Source: Candidatus Dependentiae bacterium (GTDB lineage: Bacteria; Babelota; Babeliae; Babelales; Babelaceae). From it: a stretch of 41,373 bases of DNA. Where the stretch lies: the NCBI GenBank assembly GCA_013821315.1, contig JACDHA010000011.1:1-41373 (forward strand), written 5' to 3'. The notes under the pieces were generated by a model. It did not search any database. It was not told where the DNA came from and saw only the letters and a program-made list of their open reading frames with translations. The position numbers and the translations under genes are program-made. Positions 33,074 through 41,314 of the stretch are shown one piece after another (position 1 is the stretch's first letter; each line of letters begins with the position of its first letter).

Positions 33074-33691
33074 CTATTTTTCTAATCTATATAAATACAC
33101 GGTAACCTCTGTATACCAGCTCATAGGTAACTTGTATTCTTTGAGTAATATAAAATTAGAATTCGGTGCCAGCTTTTTTAATGTTGCTACACGTAGGCCA
33201 TGTTTTAACCCACTTAATCGCAGCGTTAGTATGCTCATAAGTTCTTCTGAAAAACAAGTAGAACAAATATATATAATAGTGGCATCATCAATTGGCACGT
33301 TAACTATATCACCATTAACATATATAAGCTCACGATTTTCCTGTACTTTTCCAATTTTTTGAAGCTCTTCTTGAACTTTAAGGGCAAGCTTATGACGGGT
33401 AAGAGCAAGCTCTATGCCAACAGTTTTTTTTGCTGGTGTAGTAAGATAGGCTTGTGTTACCATTTTACCAATACCAGAGCCTAAATCATAAAAAATATCT
33501 TTATAAGTAAATCTTAAATCACGTAGCAATATTTTAGCTCCAGTAAAAGTAATTTCACCATAGGTTGGATCACCCCTTTTATCTAAAATTGAAAGCCTTT
33601 CACTTTCTTCAATAGTATAGCCCGTGCTCTCAGTATATAGTTTATTTATAAGCTGTTCATTTTTATCTTCTTGTATTTTGTTTTTAAGCAT
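33074..33691 (-). CDS. DOT1-like class I SAM-dependent methyltransferase
   Basis: A 205-residue protein without signal peptide. Order and wording of motifs follow the catalytic core of eukaryotic DOT1 (histone H3 Lys79 methyltransferase): YGEITF (44-49), DIFYDLGSGIGKMVTQA (65-81, SAM loop), VGIELA (91-96, Glu94 for the ribose), GD at 127-128, the IIYICSTCF strand (139-147) at the place of DOT1 VNNFAF, then LKHGLRVATLKKL. The Asn pair of NNFAF is Ser-Thr here, so the substrate amine site differs. AAGGAG precedes the ATG at 33691. A general bacterial methyltransferase is the alternative; a host-chromatin role would need export by a non-Sec route. Confidence 0.75.
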   Translation of the reverse strand: MLKNKIQEDKNEQLINKLYTESTGYTIEESERLSILDKRGDPTYGEITFTGAKILLRDLRFTYKDIFYDLGSGIGKMVTQAYLTTPAKKTVGIELALTRHKLALKVQEELQKIGKVQENRELIYVNGDIVNVPIDDATIIYICSTCFSEELMSILTLRLSGLKHGLRVATLKKLAPNSNFILLKEYKLPMSWYTEVTVYLYRLEK

Positions 33692-33925
33692 CTAAACTCC
33701 TTAAAAAAGCAACCTTCATCTCTTTTATAACAATTTTATATATAACTTATTTTGATCGAAAAAAAATCAACTTACGCTAGACATATTAGATTAGCTAAAC
33801 ATATATAATACACAAAGAGTACATATGCAAAAAGTACCTAGTAGCAAACTCGTTTTGTATTTTGCTATCATTAAATAAATTAGATATGCTAGAAAGAAAT
33901 ATATTTAATTTTAAAAGAGTTGTTT

Positions 33926-34210
33926 ATGATACATTTCGTAAGTTTAATAATTTTAGCTAGTTCCACTTTTAATAGCGTAAGTATGCAAACAGCTTTAGAA
34001 GAGGAAGTAGTTGATATTTTAGTAACATTAAGTATAAATCAGGAACGAAAAAAATTAGAATTGTTAGAGTTGCAGCAACGGCTTATTGCACAATATTTAG
34101 CACGTATTCCTAATTTAAAAGAGCAACTATTTTTATGTAAAAACTATTTTGAAAATTTAAAAAAATCAGAAAATTATATAAAGAATAAACGGCAGAAACA
34201 GAGTCATTAA
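33926..34210 (+). CDS. Small secreted helical protein
   Basis: A 94-residue protein with signal peptide (about 1-20) and a mature part that is one long, charged amphipathic helix region (EERKKLELLELQQRLIAQYL...), likely a coiled coil, with a Lys/Arg-rich end. AGAG precedes the ATG at 33926; a TTG two codons earlier is also in frame. No family recognised. Roughly 200 bp of AT-rich DNA without a gene follows. Confidence 0.6.
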   Translation: MIHFVSLIILASSTFNSVSMQTALEEEVVDILVTLSINQERKKLELLELQQRLIAQYLARIPNLKEQLFLCKNYFENLKKSENYIKNKRQKQSH

Positions 34211-34410
34211 AATTATTCATCTACAAAATATGGAATAATTTCTGACTTTAAATTATATTAATTTACAAGATATATAGCCACACACTAATATATTAAAATT
34301 ATACGCTAATTCTAATAGAAATCCCACTTGCAGCTTGCTGCATATATATATAATAATTAGCTTGCTTTGTTGCATCGCTACTTAAATACAATAAATTTAG
34401 TAAGACTATT

Positions 34411-35394
34411 TTAAGTTAGAGTAATTTCTTGTATAGCAGCTTTTCTTTGGTCAGGATTGTTTTTAGAAGAAATAATACTTGCTAAACCTGGGACTAGCTG
34501 TAGCGGATTGTTAATACCAGTAAAAAACAAATTAACCGATTTAATAAACAAAGAAGATTGAGCAGAAGAGGCCTTTTGCTTTTGCACTTCTTGTAAATAG
34601 GCATCAGCACCTGCTTTAGTTCCCAGCACTTCAATTGCTGCTTTATCAGCTTCTCGCTCAAGGCTACGTGCATAAAATGCAACTGGCAAAGCAAGAGTCT
34701 TATCTATAATTGTACCAACAAATGCTTGAGCTATCGACTTAATATTATAGGTAGGCTCTGCTCGATTACGTTTTACTCGCCTTACTGCTTTTTGCAAGTC
34801 CACTTTAAGGTCGCTTTCAGGGGCTACATTTACATTGATCACTAAATCATTTTCAAGGGTACTGAAAGTAGACTTTATATTATAATAACTGTTTACGAGC
34901 GGTTTAAAATGAATAACTAGAAAAAGTTTTACTAAATTTTCTTTATACCGTTGAGGAACGTATTTATTTCTTAAAGGTCTACTCAAAAGTTGTAGTAGAT
35001 ATTTTATACCAAAAATTTGTACATCATGTTTATATTTAATCCGCATTAATTCATGAGCAAGTACAAATTGTTTAGCTGTTACAGGTAACAGATTAAATTT
35101 TTCTTGATTTATATATACTCTACTGATTATGCCAGGCAAGCAACCCCAGATGTAACTATTATTAGTTTGCATTTTTGCTAATATACCCATAGTTTTTAAA
35201 GGGATTGCTTGATTCATACTCAGTTTTTGCTTAAGTTCAGTAAACAATAATTCATTTTCATCTTTTACAGATTTACCATCTATTTTCTCTAAAATATTTG
35301 CTATGCATGCTTGAGCTCTATCAGGTATAGCTGAAAAAACTAAAGGAGCTTTTAAAATCACCGTTAAAGCTACTACTAATAGGCATTTCTTCAT
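34411..35394 (-). CDS. Secreted M48-like metallopeptidase with altered HExxH
   Basis: A 327-residue protein with signal peptide (1-21). The peptidase helix reads FVLAHELMRIKYKHD: His114-Glu115 are present but the second zinc His is Arg118 (codon CGG, two bases away from His CAT). The third-ligand helix is intact as SLEREADKAA with Glu246 and Asp250 in the ExxxD spacing of family M48. Loss of one of three zinc ligands suggests an inactive or differently bound metal site, unless the nearby His in YKHD substitutes. M48 enzymes are usually membrane-bound quality-control peptidases. AAAGGA precedes the ATG at 35394. Family likely, activity doubtful. Confidence 0.75.
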   Translation of the reverse strand: MKKCLLVVALTVILKAPLVFSAIPDRAQACIANILEKIDGKSVKDENELLFTELKQKLSMNQAIPLKTMGILAKMQTNNSYIWGCLPGIISRVYINQEKFNLLPVTAKQFVLAHELMRIKYKHDVQIFGIKYLLQLLSRPLRNKYVPQRYKENLVKLFLVIHFKPLVNSYYNIKSTFSTLENDLVINVNVAPESDLKVDLQKAVRRVKRNRAEPTYNIKSIAQAFVGTIIDKTLALPVAFYARSLEREADKAAIEVLGTKAGADAYLQEVQKQKASSAQSSLFIKSVNLFFTGINNPLQLVPGLASIISSKNNPDQRKAAIQEITLT

Positions 35395-35563
35395 CAACTA
35401 TTCCTTTAAATTAAAATGAGCTTTTAATATTTATAGTTTATCAGCGCCAGCTCTAAAACACAAAAGGAGTAGATGTATAGGACTTCTTAGAGCAACTTTT
35501 TTTTAATTTAAAATCGGGTATAATTGATAAAATATAAAAAGCAAAACTGCACTACGAGAAAAT

Positions 35564-36280
35564 ATGAAAAATATATACATTTACTTAAGTTTAGTAATTC
35601 TTATTGAGTTAACCTGCTTGACCTATTGCGGAAAAAGATTGAGTAATAATGATACTAGTATAACTGCTCAACCTGCACCTATTGAGAGCCTACCTCAAGA
35701 TATTAAAGCTATTCTTTTAAACACTTTAATACAAGGCTCATTTAAAGAGGCTATAAAAAATATAAAATCTTTAGCAAGTGTTAATAAAGATTTTTATAGA
35801 CTTATGACTAACCAAAATAATTTAACTAAGACGATCAATCTTATCGCTCAAAATACATGGGCTTCTCGTATTGCAATAGCTTCTGCTCTAAGCTCGCCAG
35901 CAGCATTGCAATGGTTAAAAAACTATCTATCTCAAAAGCCAGATGAAAAATTAGGAATTCAAATAGTTAAATCTATTGATAATAAAAAATTTAGTCTAGC
36001 AAAGTTACTTCTTACACATGCTATAAAATCTAGTAGTAAAACTCCTAGCAACACTGTTAAAGATAAATATCCTTCAAGTTCACCTTTAGTTAAAGCTATA
36101 AAAGCTGGAAACCTGGATATTGTTTTAATGATATTAGCTAGCAACTTACCGAAAAATACTCTTAATACAGCCCTATGCGTAGCATTAGAATTAAAGAATC
36201 AAAAAGTAGTTCAATTATTACGTTCTGCTGGTGCTCAACAAGAAAAGTCAACAAAAGTAATACCTTGGAGATTTTCTTAA
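35564..36280 (+). CDS. Secreted F-box-like protein with ankyrin-like C-terminus
   Basis: A 238-residue protein with signal peptide or lipoprotein-like leader (1-22, ending LTCLTYCG). Residues about 41-80, ESLPQDIKAILLNTLIQGSF...ASVNKDFYRLM, have the F-box pattern (LPxDIxxxIL, then a helix ending VNKxFxxL). Residues about 130-230 are paired helices with two ankyrin-like units (PLVKAIKAGNLDIVLMIL; ALCVALELKNQKVVQLLRSAGA). F-box plus ankyrin is an arrangement used by Legionella effectors to join host SCF ubiquitin ligases. GAG precedes the ATG at 35564. Convergent with DUF2207, 14 bases apart. F-box call is moderate. Confidence 0.7.
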   Translation: MKNIYIYLSLVILIELTCLTYCGKRLSNNDTSITAQPAPIESLPQDIKAILLNTLIQGSFKEAIKNIKSLASVNKDFYRLMTNQNNLTKTINLIAQNTWASRIAIASALSSPAALQWLKNYLSQKPDEKLGIQIVKSIDNKKFSLAKLLLTHAIKSSSKTPSNTVKDKYPSSSPLVKAIKAGNLDIVLMILASNLPKNTLNTALCVALELKNQKVVQLLRSAGAQQEKSTKVIPWRFS

Positions 36281-36294
36281 AAAATTGCTTATTT

Positions 36295-38049
36295 TTACCA
36301 ACTACCACCACCACCGCCGCCGCCATACGAACCACCACCTCCACGTCCTGAACTACTACCAGGAGCACTAGAGGATGATGAAATAGTACTAGTACTTGTT
36401 GAAATTGGAGCCACTGAAGCCCGATTAACACGCGAAGTAAAGCCTGTATTAAAGTAAACGGGATTAAAACCAGAAGAGCCGCTATACCATACTGGTTGAT
36501 AAGTATGGTTTTGTTGGGCTAATGACTTAAATACTGATGCAAATTGTTGAGTCCAAGCTTCTTCAACACCTAAAGCCATAGCATAAGGTAAATACTTTTC
36601 ATATAACTGTGGAGTTTTAGTTGGTGGTGTCCCAACAATTTTTAGCCGCTCTATTTCTGTTGTTTGTAAAAATAGCTTAAAACCTTCAATCTCATCGGCT
36701 AACTTTCTGCCTATTGGTGTATATGTTTGTACAGCATAATAAAATAGTAAGTTAACAATCACCAATGCTCCTAACAGTCCAATTTCAGCAAAGGTAAGTT
36801 GTAAAAAAGGTATTACTGGCACAATGCTTATACCAGTAACAAGAAAAAGTTTACCTGCAGAGCTACTATGAGAGTCAAAATGTTTATAACCCAAATTACT
36901 TTCTATAAGCGCTTTTACACGCCCCATTGTAGTTTCCACGGTAGAGTTATAAGCCTTATGCAATACTAGGATAGTAGTTTTAGAAAATAAGTTTTCCATT
37001 AAACTTGTCTGTTCACGAGTACTATAATTTGGCTGCTCAGTGTTTTTAATAAGCGTATACACATCAGAGATTAATTTTTTTTTATATTCTATGGTAATAA
37101 AACCCTGCACTGCAAGGTCAACGATTTGGGCAGCAAAACCTACAGCATCATAAGCTCTAGTAACTACATAGCGAATATCGCCTGGTGAAAGGTCTTTGGG
37201 AGGTTCAAATAACGGAATAATAGTACCAGGCCTAACTTTTGAACGTATTTTTTTAGCAACTAAAAAAGCATACACTGCCGTAACAAACCAACCCAATAAA
37301 AGCCATAAAATAGTAAGATTGTCTCTTAAGAACCATACTATTTTAGTTAGAGTTCTAGGTTCAGTTATGAACCCTTTAGGCCAATAAGCAACCAGTTTAA
37401 CACCTTGTCGAGGCAAAACTGTGTCTGATGTAAAATCTATTGTATTATTATTACCTAAACGACTATTATAGTTTCGTATAGTTAAACCTTCATATCCAGT
37501 ATATAACTCAAAGCCTATACGTGCAGAGGGAATGCTTTTTGGCAAAATAACGTGTCCAGTTACTTTTTTTATAGGCATACGCCAGCCATACCCCGTAACA
37601 CCCCATGATAATTCGTCAGAATCTTTAAAAAAGCCTATTTGACGACCGGTCTGATACTCAAGAATATAAGTATGTTTACCTAAGCTCAACATTGTTGAAG
37701 CACTACCAATTTTTATGACTTTACCATTCAACGCATTTTCTATATGATAATCAACAGGATGACCATCTTTTAATACTCGCTTAACGGTAAAATCAACAGT
37801 AATAGTATTACCTAAAGTATCTTTATAGTGTACAGGAAATTCACGAACAATACCATGCTTATTAGGGTAAGCAAGATCAACATATATAATCTTTTCTATA
37901 ACATCCAACGAAGCATCTTTATTAACCGTAATAGTACTATCAAAAAGCTCAAGATACTCTCCCCAATAGTCTACAGTTACTATATTTGAAGTTAAAAATA
38001 GAGTACTTAAAAACAATAAATAATACTGTACATGGTTATTGTTCATCAT
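36295..38049 (-). CDS. DUF2207 membrane protein with Gly-rich tail
   Basis: A 584-residue protein: signal peptide or first helix (about 10-28), a large extracytoplasmic domain (30-230, including LDVIEKIIYVDLAYPNKHGIVREFP and GVTGYGWRMPIKKV), a membrane helix near 240-262 (LTILWLLLGWFVTAVYAFLVA), a cytoplasmic winged-helix-like segment, two more helices near 400-445, and a low-complexity end of Ser then Gly (GGGGSYGGGGGGGSW). This order is characteristic of DUF2207, which regularly accompanies LemA; here LemA ends 9 bases upstream. Function unknown; envelope-stress or modulation roles have been suggested for the pair. Confidence 0.9.
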   Translation of the reverse strand: MMNNNHVQYYLLFLSTLFLTSNIVTVDYWGEYLELFDSTITVNKDASLDVIEKIIYVDLAYPNKHGIVREFPVHYKDTLGNTITVDFTVKRVLKDGHPVDYHIENALNGKVIKIGSASTMLSLGKHTYILEYQTGRQIGFFKDSDELSWGVTGYGWRMPIKKVTGHVILPKSIPSARIGFELYTGYEGLTIRNYNSRLGNNNTIDFTSDTVLPRQGVKLVAYWPKGFITEPRTLTKIVWFLRDNLTILWLLLGWFVTAVYAFLVAKKIRSKVRPGTIIPLFEPPKDLSPGDIRYVVTRAYDAVGFAAQIVDLAVQGFITIEYKKKLISDVYTLIKNTEQPNYSTREQTSLMENLFSKTTILVLHKAYNSTVETTMGRVKALIESNLGYKHFDSHSSSAGKLFLVTGISIVPVIPFLQLTFAEIGLLGALVIVNLLFYYAVQTYTPIGRKLADEIEGFKLFLQTTEIERLKIVGTPPTKTPQLYEKYLPYAMALGVEEAWTQQFASVFKSLAQQNHTYQPVWYSGSSGFNPVYFNTGFTSRVNRASVAPISTSTSTISSSSSAPGSSSGRGGGGSYGGGGGGGSW

Positions 38050-38058
38050 AATGCTCTA

Positions 38059-38619
38059 TTAGTCAAAAGTTACTTTTGGTGCTTCACGTTCTGATAAGTT
38101 TACTACTTCAAAATATTGAGCTCGCCCAAAACCAGTAAAACCCGCTATAATATTTGTTGGAAATACTTCACGAGCACTATTATAATTGCGTGCCGTTCCG
38201 TTATAATATCTACGAGCTAATTGTAAGTGTTCCTCAATCGTATTTAGGTCTCGCTGTAAAGAAAGAAAGTTCTCATTGGCCTTAAGTTCAGGATAATTCT
38301 CTACAACAGCAAATAGCGTACGCAATGCACCACTGAGCTCTGTTTCGGCAGCACCCTTTTGAACTACTCCTTGAGCATTTATAGACTCAGATCTATAACG
38401 AGCTACTTGCTCAAATATACTTTTTTCATGAACTCCATACTGTTTAACAACTGCTACCAAGTTAGGAATAAGATCGTAACGACGTTTAAGTTGTACATCA
38501 ATACCGCTCCAACCCTCATCAAGCAGTGCCTTTAAGCGGATCAGGCTATTGTACCCTGTAATAAACCAAAGTGCTACCACCCCAGCTATACCCAATACAG
38601 CTAATAATATCATTGTCAT
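38059..38619 (-). CDS. lemA: LemA family protein
   Basis: A 186-residue protein with one N-terminal membrane helix (about 4-22) and a four-helix domain containing the family signatures YNSLIRLKALLDEGWSGIDVQLKRRYDLIPNLVAVVKQY and FAVVENYPELKANENFLSLQ, then NTIEEHLQLARRYYNGTARNYN. The ATG at 38619 is chosen since AAAGGG lies just before it and the resulting length equals that of typical LemA; a start at 38694 would add an unlikely leader. Forms an operon with DUF2207. LemA proteins sit in the inner membrane facing outwards; exact role unknown. Confidence 0.93.
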   Translation of the reverse strand: MTMILLAVLGIAGVVALWFITGYNSLIRLKALLDEGWSGIDVQLKRRYDLIPNLVAVVKQYGVHEKSIFEQVARYRSESINAQGVVQKGAAETELSGALRTLFAVVENYPELKANENFLSLQRDLNTIEEHLQLARRYYNGTARNYNSAREVFPTNIIAGFTGFGRAQYFEVVNLSEREAPKVTFD

Positions 38620-38974
38620 CTTTAACCCTTTACTCTTGTTTGTACTTAATTTCTGTAGCATATAGTATGCCTTAACACTCTTAAGCATACCCATGTTTTA
38701 GTCTAGAACGCAACCACCCTTAGCTAGACCCATAAATACCCTTAAAATTATTTCCTAGGTAATTTGTATGCAGATATTAGCTTTGTTAATAGCTAAAGAC
38801 AAAATTTAAACAGCACTAGTTCATTTTTTAGGTATAAACCAATGCCATTGTAATGGTTAAAAAAAATCGTTTACCCAAGGGCGTTTAAATGGGGTGTTTT
38901 GTTTTAATGCTTTTTATTATTTTCTTATATTTTTTGAAAGTTTAATAATTATCTTAAACGAGATAAGTTATTGC

Positions 38975-39062
38975 AGCCTCGAGCGGATTCGCTGAAGCTT
39001 TAGCGTAAGCGAAGAGCACCGAGGTATTACGAATGCATAGCATGAGTTCCGTATGACATGCT
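38975..39062. repeat. GC-richer hairpin island near the origin
   Basis: CCTCG (38977-38981) pairs with CGAGG (39020-39024) and TTCGCT (38988-38993) with AGCGAA (39008-39013). An alternative near-palindrome CGCTGAAGCTTTAGCG (38990-39005) would exclude the inner stem. A second pair GCATG/CATGC lies at about 39039-39062. Distinctly richer in G+C than its surroundings. Confidence 0.65.
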
Positions 39063-39236
39063 TATACAACTGTCGGTATTGTGAAGAAAGATGATTTACA
39101 TATAAAACTTAAAAACTAATAAAATAACATCTTTAGTTTTCTTATATTATCTAATATAGCTATTACTACTATATTATCTAATACCAATTTTTACCCTCTG
39201 AAAACAGCGATCAGGAGCATGTTCTCAAAAACAAAA

Positions 39237-39395
39237 GTACGGTGGCTACCCCCATTTTGTACGGTGGCTGCCCCTAAAATGTACGGTGGCTGCCCCCATT
39301 TTGTACGGTGGCTGCCCCCTAAAAGTACGGTGGCTGCCCCTAAAAAACTGTTCAAAAGCACAAAAAAAGGGGTGCCAAAGTACGGTGGCTACCCC
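39237..39395 (+). repeat. oriV: Six iterons GTACGGTGGCTRCCCC (replication origin)
   Basis: Copies of the 16-bp word begin at 39237, 39259, 39281, 39303, 39325 and 39380. The first five are spaced exactly 22 bp, two helical turns; the sixth is 55 bp on. The variable base is A in the first and last and G in the four between. Phased direct repeats next to a Rep gene are the hallmark of Rep-bound iterons. A partial inverted word GGGGTGCC at about 39369 precedes the sixth. Confidence 0.93.
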
Positions 39396-39441
39396 TAAAA
39401 ATAAAAAATAAATTAGTGTTATGATTCAATTGATCTAAAGC

Positions 39442-40455
39442 TTAAAAAACAATTTTCTTACCACGCTTTTTAGGTGTTAGCTCTTCAGGGCTAAAATGGA
39501 GCTTTAAATTCTCGCTTCCTGGTTGCCATAAACGCTTGATAATTACTCGCTCAATATAACGTGAATGTGCGGGTTTATTTGCTTTGTAAATAAAATAGTA
39601 ATCTATAAGTTCACGTGATTTTCCTGCATCGAGGCTTTCAATTATTTGCTTCCAGGCTTCAGATTTACGTCGTGCTTGTGCTTGCCATTGGCCTACATTA
39701 AGACACTGCTCGAGTGTCCACTCAACATAATCTTTTTGACTTGCAAGTTCGGCATGACGCAGTGCTAAGCTAAGATTAAAACCACGACGATGATCTTTAT
39801 GAAAATCATGAGGTATTTTTAAAATATCCTCAAGTGGTATAAATAAGCGGCTCATTTTTTTGTACCAAATGTTTATAAAGTCTTTCATAATACTAACACC
39901 GTTTAGACTTACGATAGTCTCTTTATCAGGCAAAGTTTCAAAACCTTTTACTTTAAGTAACGTAAAGGATTTAAAGTAAAAATTGCCTTCTTTACCTGGT
40001 ACTTTCCGTATATTTTGTGTTTCTTCATGATCTTCTAGATAAAATTGTAGGCCTGAAAGTTGTACAATACTACATAAAAATCGTTGTTTATTACGGGGCT
40101 TAAGTTTGTAGCTATTTTCTTGATAAATATGATCAATAATTTCTTGCCCTGTTAAGCAATCAATTTCTTTACCTAAAAGATTTTTGTCATACATATACTG
40201 ATAGAGCATCATAAAGGCTACAAAACCTTGCGAGCTGCCTAGTGTAATTATTTTTTCAAAAAACTTACCTAACGCAATATCTTCATCAAGAGTGATTTCT
40301 TTTATATAGCGCTCAGGCGTGCTAATTGAATATTTACCTACACGATCAAGATCCGCGTTATTAATTAAGTGTTCTTTTATGATAGGGTTTTTATATAAGG
40401 CATTTTTATGCCCTTCATAAGGAGCGCGCATAGCTGGAGTTAACTTTTTTGACAT
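39442..40455 (-). CDS. Plasmid replication initiator (putative Rep)
   Basis: A 337-residue basic cytoplasmic protein. I do not recognise a specific family, but size, charge, a central helix/strand pattern compatible with winged-helix domains (about 60-280; GFNLSLALRHAELASQKDYVE) and a Lys/Arg-rich end (LTPKKRGKKIVF) fit an iteron-binding initiator. Its stop codon lies 46 bases from the last iteron, and it is the only candidate Rep on a circular replicon. Iterons here are downstream of rep; in most iteron plasmids they lie upstream, in others (IncFII-type, ColE2) the origin follows rep. AGGTG precedes the ATG at 40455. No phage or transposase motif is visible. Confidence 0.75.
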   Translation of the reverse strand: MSKKLTPAMRAPYEGHKNALYKNPIIKEHLINNADLDRVGKYSISTPERYIKEITLDEDIALGKFFEKIITLGSSQGFVAFMMLYQYMYDKNLLGKEIDCLTGQEIIDHIYQENSYKLKPRNKQRFLCSIVQLSGLQFYLEDHEETQNIRKVPGKEGNFYFKSFTLLKVKGFETLPDKETIVSLNGVSIMKDFINIWYKKMSRLFIPLEDILKIPHDFHKDHRRGFNLSLALRHAELASQKDYVEWTLEQCLNVGQWQAQARRKSEAWKQIIESLDAGKSRELIDYYFIYKANKPAHSRYIERVIIKRLWQPGSENLKLHFSPEELTPKKRGKKIVF

Positions 40456-40548
40456 GAGGACACCTGTGCGTGTAAGGTTCCAGAGTTATTTAAACATAGT
40501 AAACACATCATTATTTAGTCTACGCAACTCTTGCCTGTAAGTACAGCT

Positions 40549-40580
40549 ACTACTTTCTTGCTTCAAAAAAATAGTAGTAT
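40549..40580. repeat. Inverted repeat between rep and the GNAT-like gene
   Basis: TACTACT and AGTAGTA flank an 18-base spacer in the 187-bp divergent gap. Position fits an operator or leader hairpin for either gene. Confidence 0.45.
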
Positions 40581-40642
40581 TACTAGGTTGGCTTATAGTA
40601 TAATTTCATTTGCGTAGAAACGACCTGTATAAAGGGGTAATT

Positions 40643-41314
40643 ATGTTTTTAAAAAAAGTGCTTATTTGTTGTTGTATATTTTTTTCTAGTTTTACTATGT
40701 ATGAATATGATGAGGATCTCTATGGTCAAGACAGCGATGTTTATCAGCAAAGTAATTTTCAGGCATTATCCAAACTAGCAAAACCATTAGAATTAGAAAA
40801 ACTGAAAATTTTGAAAATTTCTCAAAAAAATAAAAATTTTCTAAATCATGGATGTTTTCCATCTGAGAGTAATTTTAGCTTTCTTCTTCATAAACCTAAA
40901 TGTTGGTTTAATAATGAAAACAATTATTTTGGTATTATGCTAACCCAGTTAGACAAGCCAGTTGGTTTTATTGTTGCGCGATTAGTTAATATAACCACTT
41001 TGTATATTTTAAAAATATATCTAACGCGCGAATATCGTTTAAGGGGAAAAGAGGAGTTTCTTATGAATCAAGTGCGTGCTTATTTTGCTTCTTTGGGTGC
41101 ACCTGTATGTAAGGTAAAAATCTTTTTTTCTAGTACTGATTGTTACTTAGAAGATGCATTACAAAATACTGGTATGATTAACTGTGTAACTGACTTACAA
41201 GATTCACCTATACTTGCTTATCAAGCTACTTTAGATACTGCGAACGTAGACAAAAACATTTCTCAAGATATTAAAATTAATGAAAGACACGCACCTTATG
41301 AATACACAGCATAG
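40643..41314 (+). CDS. Secreted GNAT-like acetyltransferase-fold protein
   Basis: A 223-residue protein with a Cys-rich signal peptide (MFLKKVLICCCIFFSSFT). The middle, FGIMLTQLDKPVGFIVARLV (beta strands) followed by ILKIYLTREYRLRGKEEFLMNQVRAYFASLG, has the strand-loop-helix layout of GNAT N-acetyltransferases, the YRLRGKEEFL part standing where the acetyl-CoA pyrophosphate loop (R/Q-x-x-G-x-G/A) would be; the second Gly is Glu, so cofactor binding may be poor. The ATG at 40643 has AAAGGGG upstream. Its last codons also form the first 91 bases of the window, and on the circle it overlaps arfB by 17 bases. Export of a GNAT protein is unusual, since acetyl-CoA is cytoplasmic. Confidence 0.65.
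   Translation: MFLKKVLICCCIFFSSFTMYEYDEDLYGQDSDVYQQSNFQALSKLAKPLELEKLKILKISQKNKNFLNHGCFPSESNFSFLLHKPKCWFNNENNYFGIMLTQLDKPVGFIVARLVNITTLYILKIYLTREYRLRGKEEFLMNQVRAYFASLGAPVCKVKIFFSSTDCYLEDALQNTGMINCVTDLQDSPILAYQATLDTANVDKNISQDIKINERHAPYEYTA

Larger units (their letters stand above)
38695..39441. other. Plasmid origin region
   Basis: 747 bp without a gene between lemA and the end of rep. From left to right: AT-rich DNA, very T-rich at about 38895-38970 (possible unwinding element), the GC-richer hairpin island 38975-39062, and the iterons 39237-39395. I see no clear DnaA box of the TTATCCACA type. Confidence 0.75.

Noticed and set aside
39237-39395. Iterons taken as a CRISPR array
   Set aside because: Repeat 16 bp and spacer 6 bp with a 22-bp period, spacers not unique, beside a Rep gene.
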